DNA of 21,490 nt from HGM04593 sp045660825 (GCA_045660825.1 JAZREN010000034.1:1-21490), one strand, 5' to 3'. Shown: positions 7,883-15,264, counted from the first letter of the stretch. Numbers and translations are program-made. The notes: generated by a model not told the origin, from the sequence alone.

Positions 7883-9919
7883 ATGAAATTCCAACTCGCA
7901 TCAGACTACTCACCCATGGGCGACCAGCCCGAGGCTATCGCACAACTTGTAGAAGGCATCAGAAATGGCGTTTCCGCGCAGACACTGCTTGGTGTAACCG
8001 GTTCGGGAAAGACCTTTACGATGGCAAACGTCATCAAGGAGATAAACCGCCCCACCCTTATCCTGAGCCACAACAAGACATTGGCTGCACAGTTATACAA
8101 CGAGTTCAAGGGATTCTTCCCAAACAATGCTGTTGAATACTACGTATCGTACTACGACTATTACCAGCCCGAGGCCTACATCCCATCGAGCGACACATAC
8201 ATTGAGAAAGACCTTGCCATCAACGACGAGATCGACAAGTTGAGACTTGCTGCCACATCGTCACTCCTGTCGGGCCGCAAGGACGTCGTCGTCATTTCAT
8301 CCGTTTCCTGCATATACGGTATGGGAAACCCGAGTGACTTCTACAACAACGTAATCGAGATACACGTAGGGCAGAAACTTGACCGCAATGTCTTCCTGCG
8401 CAAACTTGTCTGCAGCCTCTACACACGTAACGATGCAGCGCTCTCACGTGGCAATTTCCGCGCAAAGGGCGACACCGTGGAGGTGAGCCTTGCCTACAGC
8501 GACCATGTGCTGCGCATAACATTCTGGGACGACGACATTGACAGCATTGAGGAGATTGACAGCGTCACCGGTGTACGCGTTGCCAATTTCGAGGACTACA
8601 GGATTTACCCCGCCAACCTGTTCATGACAACCAAGGAGAGCACAGAGCGCGCCATTGCACAGATTGAGACCGACCTTGCCGACCGCGAGGAGTACTTTCG
8701 TGAAATTGGCAAGCCACTCGAAGCCAAGCGCCTGCACGAGCGCGTGACATATGACATTGAGATGTTGCGCGAACTTGGTCACTGCTCGGGCATCGAGAAC
8801 TACTCGCGTTACTTCGACGGCCGCGAAGCCGGCACCCGCCCCTACTGCCTGCTCGACTTTTTTCCCGACGATTTTCTGCTCATCATTGACGAGAGCCACG
8901 TGAGCGTGCCACAGATACACGCCATGTATGGCGGCGACCGCGCCCGCAAGACCAACCTTGTGGAGTTCGGTTTCCGTTTGCCCGCAGCCTTCGACAACCG
9001 CCCTCTCAAGTTCGAGGAGTTCGAGAAACTGACACCACAGACAATATATGTGAGTGCGACGCCGGCCGATTATGAGTTGGACAAAAGTGAAGGCATCATC
9101 GTTGAACAGGTGATACGCCCCACCGGCCTGCTCGACCCGGTAATTGAGGTGCGCCCCTCGGAGAACCAGGTCGACAACCTGATGGAAGAGATAAGGCTGC
9201 GTGTGGAACGCGAAGAGCGCGTACTCGCCACAACAACCACAAAGAGAAACGCCGAGGAGCTCACCACATACCTTCAGAGGCATGGCGTACGTTGCAACTA
9301 CATACACAGCGACGTGGACACACTCGAGCGAATACAGATTATGACCGACTTGCGCGAAGGGCTCTACGATGTACTCATTGGCGTGAACCTGTTGCGCGAA
9401 GGACTCGACCTGCCCGAGGTGTCACTTGTAGCCATCCTCGACGCCGATGATGAAGGCTTCCTGCGCAGCTACCGTTCATTGACACAGACCGCCGGACGCG
9501 CGGCCCGCAATGTCAACGGACTGGTCATCTTCTATGCCAACAAAATCACCGAAAGCATGCAGCGCACCATTGACGAGACGAGCCGAAGAAGGGAGAAACA
9601 GATGCGTTACAACCAGGAACACGGCATAACACCTACACAGATAAAGAAAAGCATTACCAATGCACTCGCCCTCGACAGGAAGAGCAAGGATACAGGAAAG
9701 AGCATCAAGCCATATGATACCGACAACATCGCAACGGCAATCGCCTGCGACCCAATCGTCGAGTACATGAGTGTGGAGCAATTGAAGAAGAGCATTGAGC
9801 GCGCACGCCGCATGATGGAGAGCGCCGCCGAGAAGATGGAGTTCATTGAGGCAGCGCAATACCGCGACGAGATGTTCAAACTAAATGAGATATTGAAGCA
9901 GAAAACGGAGGTTCGATAA
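7883..9919 (+). CDS. uvrB: UvrABC excinuclease subunit UvrB
   Basis: The protein has 678 residues, the normal length. UvrB is the damage-verifying helicase-like subunit of nucleotide excision repair: UvrA loads it on DNA, and it then recruits UvrC for incision. Visible landmarks are Walker A GVTGSGKT (37-44), the beta-hairpin region that clamps one DNA strand (YYVSYYDYYQPEAYIPSSD, about 86-104), the Walker B variant DESH (336-339), helicase motif VI QTAGRAAR (535-542) and the C-terminal UVR motif around AAQYRDEMFKLNEI (about 634-669), which contacts UvrC. The gene is single, with its own promoter, transcribed away from its leftward neighbour. Nothing is missing or unusual in the protein. Confidence 0.98.
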   Translation: MKFQLASDYSPMGDQPEAIAQLVEGIRNGVSAQTLLGVTGSGKTFTMANVIKEINRPTLILSHNKTLAAQLYNEFKGFFPNNAVEYYVSYYDYYQPEAYIPSSDTYIEKDLAINDEIDKLRLAATSSLLSGRKDVVVISSVSCIYGMGNPSDFYNNVIEIHVGQKLDRNVFLRKLVCSLYTRNDAALSRGNFRAKGDTVEVSLAYSDHVLRITFWDDDIDSIEEIDSVTGVRVANFEDYRIYPANLFMTTKESTERAIAQIETDLADREEYFREIGKPLEAKRLHERVTYDIEMLRELGHCSGIENYSRYFDGREAGTRPYCLLDFFPDDFLLIIDESHVSVPQIHAMYGGDRARKTNLVEFGFRLPAAFDNRPLKFEEFEKLTPQTIYVSATPADYELDKSEGIIVEQVIRPTGLLDPVIEVRPSENQVDNLMEEIRLRVEREERVLATTTTKRNAEELTTYLQRHGVRCNYIHSDVDTLERIQIMTDLREGLYDVLIGVNLLREGLDLPEVSLVAILDADDEGFLRSYRSLTQTAGRAARNVNGLVIFYANKITESMQRTIDETSRRREKQMRYNQEHGITPTQIKKSITNALALDRKSKDTGKSIKPYDTDNIATAIACDPIVEYMSVEQLKKSIERARRMMESAAEKMEFIEAAQYRDEMFKLNEILKQKTEVR

Positions 9920-9953
9920 AAGTAGCATTCCCTCTTTTCATTCAAACGCCATG

Positions 9954-9992
9954 TAAAAAACGAGACCGGCTTTTGTTAGCAAAGCCGGTCTC
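9954..9992 (-). terminator. Terminator of the mtaB-to-secreted-protein cluster (probably bidirectional with uvrB)
   Basis: GAGACCGGCTTT (9962-9973) pairs with AAAGCCGGTCTC (9981-9992), a 12-bp stem with a 7-base loop. On the minus strand it is followed by GTTTTTTAC, a proper T tract, after the stop at 10011. On the plus strand it lies 42 bases past uvrB but with only weakly T-rich sequence after it. Confidence 0.88.
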
Positions 9993-10010
9993 AAGTATTA
10001 TATGGTTAGT

Positions 10011-10691
10011 CTAAAACGGTGCCCAATGATTTTCTACATCCTTTGGAAACAGCTCCTTAAAGACTTTGGTCAGTTCAACAGCATCCGGTTCCAAAGCATC
10101 AACGGCTGCAGGGTCATTATCCTTTACGGCAGCGCACAACTTTTCAAGAATCTCCTCCAGTTTATGGCAATTTGTGCCTTGCCTTGGCGACCAGAACTCT
10201 GCTGTAAAAAGCCCAAGTTCAAGCAGCAGTTCGTAAGTCACACCGTCCAGACCGTTTCCTTGTGCAGTGTAAGATGATGAGAATACAGCCGCATAGAAAA
10301 GCTCATACAAACTCTTTGCCGTTTTGGGAGAAGCCACGCAACGGTACTCGTTTACCTTAACATCGGGAGTGATGCCCGGCTCATACTGCGAATGAGCACC
10401 GAAATAGTAAAACCATATATTCTCCTCGGCAACCCTCAATACAAATTCCGATGTTGAACCATAATAACAACAGCTTGATTCACCGCTCCATGATGGAGTT
10501 ATAGTGAATGCAAAACGCGTTTTACCATAATCCGGCAACAACAGGCTATCCTTTTTTACAGCATAATCGTCCATAACATCCTCGGGATAAGGAGTGACGA
10601 ACCGGCCTGTAGGAACAAGTCTGCTTTGAGCACTTGCCATAGAAGAGAAGCCCAGTACAAAAAGAATAAAAAAAATAGCTTTGCGACTCAT
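10011..10691 (-). CDS. Secreted protein of unknown function
   Basis: The protein has 226 residues with a clear signal peptide (a hydrophobic stretch FFILFVLGF, cut after SMASA, about residue 21). I do not recognise a family. The mature part starts QSRLVPTGRFVTPYPEDVMD, has a central beta-rich section with a CC pair (SGESSCCYYGSTSEFVLRV), and ends in an acidic helical segment (CHKLEEILEKLCAAVKDNDP). No lipobox, membrane helix, repeat or known catalytic motif is visible, so it is probably periplasmic. It starts 21 bases after the stop of the RsmI-like methylase gene and is followed by a strong terminator. It is therefore probably the last gene of the mtaB cluster, although no functional tie to those genes is evident. 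Confidence 0.85.
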   Translation of the reverse strand: MSRKAIFFILFVLGFSSMASAQSRLVPTGRFVTPYPEDVMDDYAVKKDSLLLPDYGKTRFAFTITPSWSGESSCCYYGSTSEFVLRVAEENIWFYYFGAHSQYEPGITPDVKVNEYRCVASPKTAKSLYELFYAAVFSSSYTAQGNGLDGVTYELLLELGLFTAEFWSPRQGTNCHKLEEILEKLCAAVKDNDPAAVDALEPDAVELTKVFKELFPKDVENHWAPF

Positions 10692-10712
10692 AATTTATTG
10701 ATTTAAATCCAA

Positions 10713-11417
10713 TTATTTATACAGCAAGAAGATACAAGGTATCTTGGACAAATCGGGCACCTTGCCACGCCACTCCTTCACCGTGCGTGTCTTTGCATAC
10801 TCGCCCTCACAAGTGAGGTTTGCTGCAATGCATAGCTTTGTCTGCGGGCGACAGGTCGCGAGGATATCCTCGACCATTTTGCCGTTGCGGTAAGGCGTCT
10901 CAATGAAAAGTTGTGTCTGGTCCTCGTTATATATACGCTGCTCCAACTTTCGCAAAGCCTTTATACGCTCGTCGGGCTTTACAGGCAGATATCCGTTGAA
11001 AGCAAAGCTCTGTCCATTGAAGCCCGAAGCCATAACCGAAAGAATGATGCTCGAAGGCCCCACCAACGGAACGACCTTCAACCCCTTGCGTTGTGCAATG
11101 GCAACCACATCGGCACCAGGGTCGGCAACAGCCGGACAGCCCGCCTCGGATATCACGCCCATTGGCTTGCCATCCTGCAACGGACGCAGAAAGCCCGCCA
11201 CATCCTGAGGCGATGTATGCTTGTTCAGTTCAAAGAACTGCGAGCCGTCGATATCGAAAGCCGAATCGACCTTACGCAGGAAACGGCGTGCCGAGCGCAC
11301 ATCCTCCACAATAAAGTGGCGTATGCCCGCTATGATTTCACTGTTATATTGTGGCAACACATTGCCTAGTGGTGTATCGCCCAAAGTCACGGGCAAAAGA
11401 TACAATGCAGCTTCCAT
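10713..11417 (-). CDS. RsmI-like SAM-dependent methyltransferase (tetrapyrrole methylase fold)
   Basis: The protein has 234 residues. LYLLPVTLGDTPLGNVLP at the N-terminus and SEAGCPAVADPGADVV (90-105) match the conserved parts of the RsmI family, which 2'-O-methylates C1402 of 16S rRNA. VPLVGPSSIILSVMASG and FIETPYRNGKMVEDIL follow as in that family. Bacteroidota carry a shorter RsmI-related paralogue of this kind besides canonical RsmI. I cannot tell from the sequence whether this one keeps the C1402 activity, so no symbol is given. It starts 3 bases after the GT2 gene, so they are almost surely one transcript. Confidence 0.88.
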   Translation of the reverse strand: MEAALYLLPVTLGDTPLGNVLPQYNSEIIAGIRHFIVEDVRSARRFLRKVDSAFDIDGSQFFELNKHTSPQDVAGFLRPLQDGKPMGVISEAGCPAVADPGADVVAIAQRKGLKVVPLVGPSSIILSVMASGFNGQSFAFNGYLPVKPDERIKALRKLEQRIYNEDQTQLFIETPYRNGKMVEDILATCRPQTKLCIAANLTCEGEYAKTRTVKEWRGKVPDLSKIPCIFLLYK

Positions 11418-11420
11418 ATT

Positions 11421-12431
11421 TTATTTCAGTTGTGAAAAATGTTTTCTTCCTTTCAGATAATATTGCCACAGAAGTGAAAAAGCCGAGCGCTCCTTGATGA
11501 CAGGAACTGCCACAGCTGCAAGATTCTGCTCACGCACACTCCTGTATTCACCTCGCATGCGCTTGTATTCGCGGCGTGCACGCAGCACAGCCTTGAAATC
11601 GCCCCAAGCACCTGTGAGCAGGAATTTAAGCGCAGCCATATAATCAAGCAACGCACGTACACGCATCACCCCGCGCAGTTCGCCAACAGGCAGGTTCTTG
11701 TATAGCATCAACAGGTTGTTGCGGAAATTAAGGAATGTCTTGCGTGGGTTGCTTTTCTTTAGCGTGGCACCACCCACATGATACACCATACTCTGCGGTA
11801 CTACATATATTTCGCCACCACGCGCCAACATACGCCAACATAGGTCAATCTCCTCCATGTGCGCAAAAAAACGACCGTCAAAACCACCTGCTTTGCGGAA
11901 TGCATCACTGCGCACCATCATAGCAGCGCCGGTAGCCCAGAACACACGGCACACATCGTTGTACTGCCCATTATCCTCCTCAACGGTGTCAAAAAGACGA
12001 CCGCGGCAATAGGGATAGCCATAGCGGTCAATGAAACCGCCTGCCGCACCGGCATATTCAAATTGTGTCTTATTGTTGTATGCAAGAATCTTTGGCTGGC
12101 AAGCAACGGCGTCGGGATTGCTCTCCATGAACGAGAGCAACGGTTCAAGCCACCCCTGCGTAACCTCGACATCGGAATTCAAAAGCAGGCAGTATTCTGC
12201 ATCAACCTGTTCCAAAGCCTTGTTATAACCATCGGCAAAACCATAGTTCCTGTCCAATTGAACCACGCGCACCGACGGAAAACCGGCTGCAAGCACAGCG
12301 ACAGAGTCATCGGTAGAGGCATTGTCGGCAACAACAATCTCTGCCCCTGGTGAATATTTGAGCACCGAGGGCAGAAAACGCGAAAGCATTGACGCGCCGT
12401 TATAGTTGAGTATGACAACCGCCAGTTTCAT
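11421..12431 (-). CDS. Family 2 glycosyltransferase
   Basis: The protein has 336 residues with a GT-A fold at the N-terminus: LAVVILNYNGA (3-13), VVADNASTDDS (33-43), the nucleotide-sugar/metal motif LLLNSDVE (82-89) and the acceptor-side MEEIDLCWR (192-200). This pattern is usual in rhamnosyltransferase-like GT2 enzymes that build cell-surface polysaccharide or glycolipid. The donor and acceptor cannot be inferred. The C-terminal 100 residues are basic and helical and may touch the membrane. The ATG at 12431 is chosen: its A is the last base of the mtaB stop (TGATG overlap), a classic coupled start. The alternative TTG one codon earlier lies inside mtaB. No other cell-surface glycan genes surround it. 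Confidence 0.92.
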   Translation of the reverse strand: MKLAVVILNYNGASMLSRFLPSVLKYSPGAEIVVADNASTDDSVAVLAAGFPSVRVVQLDRNYGFADGYNKALEQVDAEYCLLLNSDVEVTQGWLEPLLSFMESNPDAVACQPKILAYNNKTQFEYAGAAGGFIDRYGYPYCRGRLFDTVEEDNGQYNDVCRVFWATGAAMMVRSDAFRKAGGFDGRFFAHMEEIDLCWRMLARGGEIYVVPQSMVYHVGGATLKKSNPRKTFLNFRNNLLMLYKNLPVGELRGVMRVRALLDYMAALKFLLTGAWGDFKAVLRARREYKRMRGEYRSVREQNLAAVAVPVIKERSAFSLLWQYYLKGRKHFSQLK

Positions 12432-13765
12432 CAATCTACGACTCCAATAATTGCGTCAACAGTCAAAGCCGACTTATCTTCATTGAAAGCACCGAGGCGC
12501 ACACGCACAAGACGGTTGACAAGTGAGGCATCGGCGGCAGTTTCCACACGTATGTAGTTTGCTGTAAAGCCACCCATAGGCATGCCCGAGCGAGGTTTCT
12601 CGAACAGTACGACAGCCTCCCTGCCACAATATTTCTCATAGAAGGCAAGGCGTTTCTCCTCGCTCAATGCAATGAGCAACTGGCTGCGGCGATGTTTCTC
12701 GGCCGGCGGCACGGCACCGCCAAGTTTCAGAGCCTGAGTACCCGGACGCTCGGAGTAGCTGAACACATGCAACTGCGATATGTCGAGCCCCTTGATGAAT
12801 TCGTAAGCCTTTTCAAAGAGTTCCTCACTCTCGCCACGTGTACCCACGATGACATCCACACCAATGAATGCATCGGGCATAGCCTCCTTCACCTTTGCAA
12901 TCTTTGCAGCAAAGAGAGATGTGTCGTAACGGCGGTGCATGAGTTTAAGAACCTCGTCACTACCCGCCTGTAGCGGAATATGGAAATGTGGCATGAATGC
13001 ACGCGACTGTGCAACATAATCTATTATCTCGTCAGTGAGCAAATTGGGTTCGATTGACGATATGCGATAGCGCGACACCCCCTCGACACCATCGAGCGCC
13101 TTCACAAGCGACATGAACGATTCACCTGTCGACTTTCCGAAATCGCCGATGTTGACACCGGTGATTACAACCTCCGAGCCGCCCTCGGCAGCAGCCTTCT
13201 GCGCCTGCTCCACAAGTTCAGCAATCTGCGGGTTGCGGCTGCGTCCCCTTGCAAAAGGGATGGTACAATATGTGCAGTAGTAGTCACAGCCATCCTGTAC
13301 CTTGAGGAAATAGCGTGTGCGGTCGCCACGCGAGCAGGAGTGTACAAAGTTACGTACATCCTTTGTAGGTTGTACAAACCATTCGCCACTGTTGGCGTTC
13401 TCAATATTCTTTATGATATAATTGAGGACTTCGCCCTTCTTGTCTATTCCAAGCACAACACCAACGCCCGGCTCCTGCGCCAGTTTCTCGGCCGACAACT
13501 GTGCATAGCAGCCGGTCACCACAACATAGGCACCGGGATGCTGACGCACCAGTTTGTGTATTGCCTGGCGGCATTTCTTCTCGGCCTCCTGTGTCACGGC
13601 ACAGCTATTCACGACACAGATGTCGGCAACCTCGCCCCTTTTGGCGGTGCGAATACCGGCATCCTGCAACTGTCGCTCTATCGTTGCCGTTTCCGAGAAA
13701 TTCAACTTGCAGCCGAGTGTATAATACACCGCCTTCATATCCTTGAAAACTGTTTTATCTATCAT
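12431..13765 (-). CDS. mtaB: tRNA (t6A37) C2-methylthiotransferase MtaB
   Basis: The protein has 444 residues. An N-terminal methylthiotransferase domain carries cluster-binding cysteines at 19 (YTLGCKLNFSE), 55 (NSCAVT) and 86 (TGCYAQ). A radical-SAM core follows with CDYYCTYC (C160, C164, C167), and the C-terminus has a TRAM-like RNA-binding domain (about 375-440). MtaB converts t6A at position 37 of ANN-decoding tRNAs to ms2t6A, using two 4Fe-4S clusters. The LGCKLNFSET start and spacing fit MtaB rather than MiaB or RimO. The ATG at 13765 is preferred because Bacteroidales homologues start with a similar MID segment; a second ATG at 13738 is possible. It overlaps the GT2 gene by one base and heads a four-gene cluster. 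Confidence 0.95.
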   Translation of the reverse strand: MIDKTVFKDMKAVYYTLGCKLNFSETATIERQLQDAGIRTAKRGEVADICVVNSCAVTQEAEKKCRQAIHKLVRQHPGAYVVVTGCYAQLSAEKLAQEPGVGVVLGIDKKGEVLNYIIKNIENANSGEWFVQPTKDVRNFVHSCSRGDRTRYFLKVQDGCDYYCTYCTIPFARGRSRNPQIAELVEQAQKAAAEGGSEVVITGVNIGDFGKSTGESFMSLVKALDGVEGVSRYRISSIEPNLLTDEIIDYVAQSRAFMPHFHIPLQAGSDEVLKLMHRRYDTSLFAAKIAKVKEAMPDAFIGVDVIVGTRGESEELFEKAYEFIKGLDISQLHVFSYSERPGTQALKLGGAVPPAEKHRRSQLLIALSEEKRLAFYEKYCGREAVVLFEKPRSGMPMGGFTANYIRVETAADASLVNRLVRVRLGAFNEDKSALTVDAIIGVVD

Positions 13766-13781
13766 TGTTGGTGCGCTATAT

Positions 13782-13814
13782 CAAATTTATGCGAAAATAG
13801 CACCTTTTTTCGAA
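13782..13814 (-). promoter_or_regulatory. Possible promoter of the mtaB cluster
   Basis: On the minus strand TAAATTTG (13782-13789) fits TAnnTTTG, and a weak -33 element TTCG (13811-13814) lies 21 bases upstream. The implied leader to the ATG at 13765 is only about 10 bases. An alternative -7 box TATTTTCG (13792-13799, one mismatch) would give a longer leader. Confidence 0.35.
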
Positions 13815-13966
13815 ATATAGAAATTGAGTGTGCAAATAATGTTCAAAAGAAAACTGGGCTCACCTGCAAAAGCTGGGGGGATGCATAAGGAAGAGTCGCT
13901 TTCGCTCGCCATTATATTCCACGACAGTTCTCAACCTTAATCGTTCACTTGTATTTTCTTCAAGCC

Positions 13967-14008
13967 TTTCTATACGTGCTTTTTGTCGCGCAAAAAGCAC
14001 CAAAAACG
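13967..14008 (+). repeat. Left inverted repeat with internal hairpin
   Basis: GTGCTTTTT (13976-13984) pairs with AAAAAGCAC (13992-14000), extended by one G-C pair, around a TCGCG loop, and is followed by CAAAAACG. The block TTCTATAC, hairpin, ACCAAAAACG (13999-14008) recurs in inverted orientation at 14676-14709. Confidence 0.7.
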
Positions 14009-14017
14009 CCCTGCACC

Positions 14018-14088
14018 GGCAAAATCAGTCATAACAGCCTTTTGCTCGCGAGTCGCAAGCGACATCCCTCGGCCGGCCGTTATTTGCC
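14018..14088 (+). ncRNA. Candidate structured RNA domain 1
   Basis: GGCAA (14018-14022) pairs with TTGCC (14084-14088). After an 8-base bulge, ATAAC-A-GCC (14031-14039) pairs with GGC-C-GTTAT (14075-14083). Inside is a GTCGC/GCGAC hairpin (14052-14063). Pairing was found by eye, and no transcription signal is known. Confidence 0.3.
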
Positions 14089-14306
14089 ACAAACAGCTGT
14101 TCGTTCAAGCATCGGGGACAAAACAACTCGCTTTTCACGCAATAACATCATCGCGTATATGCACCGCTCAAACAAATTTTGTCCTGTTCCGCTGCTTGCC
14201 CGGCTGTTTGCTGTGATTTTGATGGTGCCGGTTTTAAAATATTAGCATAGTGCGCGTTAAAGTCCGTAATACATACCAATGAATTTTTATTGCAAAAGGT
14301 GATTCC

Positions 14307-14384
14307 CCGCCAAGGGCGGAAAGTTACGCGTAAGCGAGCGAAATCCAAACTTGTTTGAGATTTTGCAGCGAGCATGAGTAACTT
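14307..14384 (+). ncRNA. Candidate structured RNA domain 2
   Basis: A CCGCC/GGCGG hairpin (14307-14319) is followed by an outer stem AAGTTAC (14321-14327) with GTAACTT (14378-14384). Inside is a 12-bp hairpin at 14338-14366, with loop CTTG, one bulged A and one G.T pair that is a wobble only if the plus strand is the RNA. Confidence 0.35.
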
Positions 14385-14415
14385 ATCTAATGGGCAGCGT
14401 TGGGAGGCACAGTGA

Positions 14416-14498
14416 GCAGCCGAGTAATGCTTGGCAGCAGGTGGCATGATGTTTGTGCGCAGGGAGTTCTTGCCGCCCCAAGCATTGCGACAAGCTGC
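14416..14498 (+). ncRNA. Candidate structured RNA domain 3
   Basis: AATGCTTGG (14426-14434) pairs perfectly with CCAAGCATT (14478-14486). After a 5-base bulge, GGTGGCA (14440-14446) pairs with TGCCGCC (14471-14477) through one U.G wobble that favours the plus strand. GCAGC (14416-14420) and GCTGC (14494-14498) close the outside. Confidence 0.35.
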
Positions 14499-14542
14499 GA
14501 GTGGCGAGGTGTGAACCGACTGAAAGATGTTGCAAGGCAACT

Positions 14543-14650
14543 CTTAAATTTGCTTGCAAATCGACAATACCGCCAGCAGTTAGTCGTGCGTAGTGCAGAC
14601 GCAGTTTGCACCGCACGGGATGCGGAAAGGCGGTATTGTCAACTTTTAAG
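14543..14650 (+). ncRNA. Candidate structured RNA domain 4 with perfect 12-bp stem
   Basis: GACAATACCGCC (14563-14574) is perfectly complementary to GGCGGTATTGTC (14629-14640). Inside, GTGCG-TA-GTGCA pairs with TGCAC-CGCAC (within 14586-14616). Outside, CTTAAA (14543-14548) pairs with TTTAAG (14645-14650). A nested set of this length is unlikely to be accidental, but its role is unknown. Confidence 0.4.
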
Positions 14651-14675
14651 CACCGAATGCCGTACACGACTGCCC

Positions 14676-14709
14676 CGTTTTTGGTACTTTTTTAAAAAAG
14701 TACAGAAAG
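14676..14709 (-). repeat. Right inverted repeat with 20-bp palindrome
   Basis: Read on the minus strand it gives TTTCTGTAC, a T6/A6 hairpin arm pair, then GTACCAAAAACG, matching the left repeat at 13967-14008 with the hairpin loop shortened. Positions 14684-14703 are a perfect 20-bp palindrome. Confidence 0.7.
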
Positions 14710-14853
14710 CAAGACTACAAAAAGAATATAAGATAACCGATTAAGCGTAAAAACTATCAAGAGAATAGAAATCCAATAATTACCCACACCTTTTTGCTGC
14801 TGAGCCCATATGCAAGTTTGACAAATTCAAGTAACATTACATCAACATGCAAA

Positions 14854-14887
14854 CAAAAAAAACGCACCAGTCTACAGACCGATGCGT
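14854..14887 (-). terminator. Intrinsic terminator of the small lipoprotein gene
   Basis: On the minus strand an 11-bp stem (14862-14887, two G.T wobbles, 4-base loop) is followed at once by eight T (14854-14861). It lies about 100 bases after the stop at 14992. Confidence 0.88.
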
Positions 14888-14991
14888 ATATTGAAATTCA
14901 AATTTTCAATTTAAGAAGATTAGAGCCAAATCCTTGTCCTTGCGGACTTGGATTGTTAGGCTACTAAACTTCTGTACTGCAGAGCTGTCAA

Positions 14992-15264
14992 TTACTTAAC
15001 AACCTCAGTAGCAACCTTGCCACCAGCGTCAGGACCAGGAGCTGCTGCAGGAAGAACCTCAGTTGCTGCTGCAGGAACAATCTCTGTTCCCTCCTCGAGT
15101 ACCTCTGGAAGATTCTCAGTTGCAGGAGCGTTCTCCTGTGCCATCTGAGCGTCCTCGCTGATTGTCACATTCTGAGTTGTTGTGTCAACAACCTCAGCCT
15201 TCTCTGACTTACCGCAAGATGCGAAAGCGAGAGCCAATACTGCTACATAGAAAAATTTCTTCAT
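14992..15264 (-). CDS. Small Ala/Glu/Pro/Val-rich lipoprotein, unknown function
   Basis: The protein has 90 residues. A short hydrophobic N-terminus ends in lipobox FASC, so Cys17 should be acylated and the mature part anchored in a membrane. The mature 74 residues are low in complexity and acidic in the first half (GKSEKAEVVDTTTQ, ATENLPEVLEEGTE). They then hold repeated PAAA-type stretches (IVPAAATEV, VLPAAAPGP) and end GGKVATEVVK. No fold or family is recognised, and the chain is probably extended or disordered. It stands alone, with its own promoter and a strong terminator, which supports a real and possibly well-expressed gene. It could be a small surface or periplasmic spacer protein. 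Confidence 0.85.
   Translation of the reverse strand: MKKFFYVAVLALAFASCGKSEKAEVVDTTTQNVTISEDAQMAQENAPATENLPEVLEEGTEIVPAAATEVLPAAAPGPDAGGKVATEVVK

Larger units (their letters stand above)
13815..14853. other. Gene-free stretch with a structured, repeat-bounded core
   Basis: More than 1 kb separates mtaB from the small lipoprotein gene, in a window where other gaps are under 200 bases. Open frames of 77-130 codons exist on both strands but overlap each other, lack family resemblance and lack a promoter-like box at the right distance, so I do not call them genes. The core from about 13967 to 14709 has inverted repeats at both ends and several helices, listed separately. The flanks (13815-13966 and 14710-14853) show nothing I recognise. 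No tRNA, rRNA, tmRNA or RNase P signature was found. Confidence 0.7.

Noticed and set aside
8444..9307. 287-codon open frame on the minus strand inside uvrB
   Set aside because: It is fully antisense to an intact, clearly recognised uvrB; the protein is Cys/His/Val-rich with no family, signal or promoter, as expected from codon bias of the sense gene.
13340..13888. 182-codon open frame on the plus strand
   Set aside because: Most of it lies antisense to mtaB, it has no recognisable domain, and it runs into the AT-rich spacer.
14148..14540. 130-codon open frame on the minus strand in the gene-free island
   Set aside because: It overlaps two plus-strand frames and coincides with the hairpins; its odd composition and lack of promoter suggest translation of a structured repeat. 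A copy of this frame in other genomes would reflect the repeat rather than a gene.
14400..14744. 114-codon open frame on the plus strand in the island
   Set aside because: No family resemblance; it spans the 12-bp stem and the right inverted repeat, so the structure explains the sequence better.
13815..14853. tmRNA, RNase P RNA, CRISPR array or diversity-generating template in the gene-free stretch
   Set aside because: No regularly spaced direct repeats, no RNase P core or tmRNA tag reading, and no adenine-variable repeat pair or reverse transcriptase nearby.
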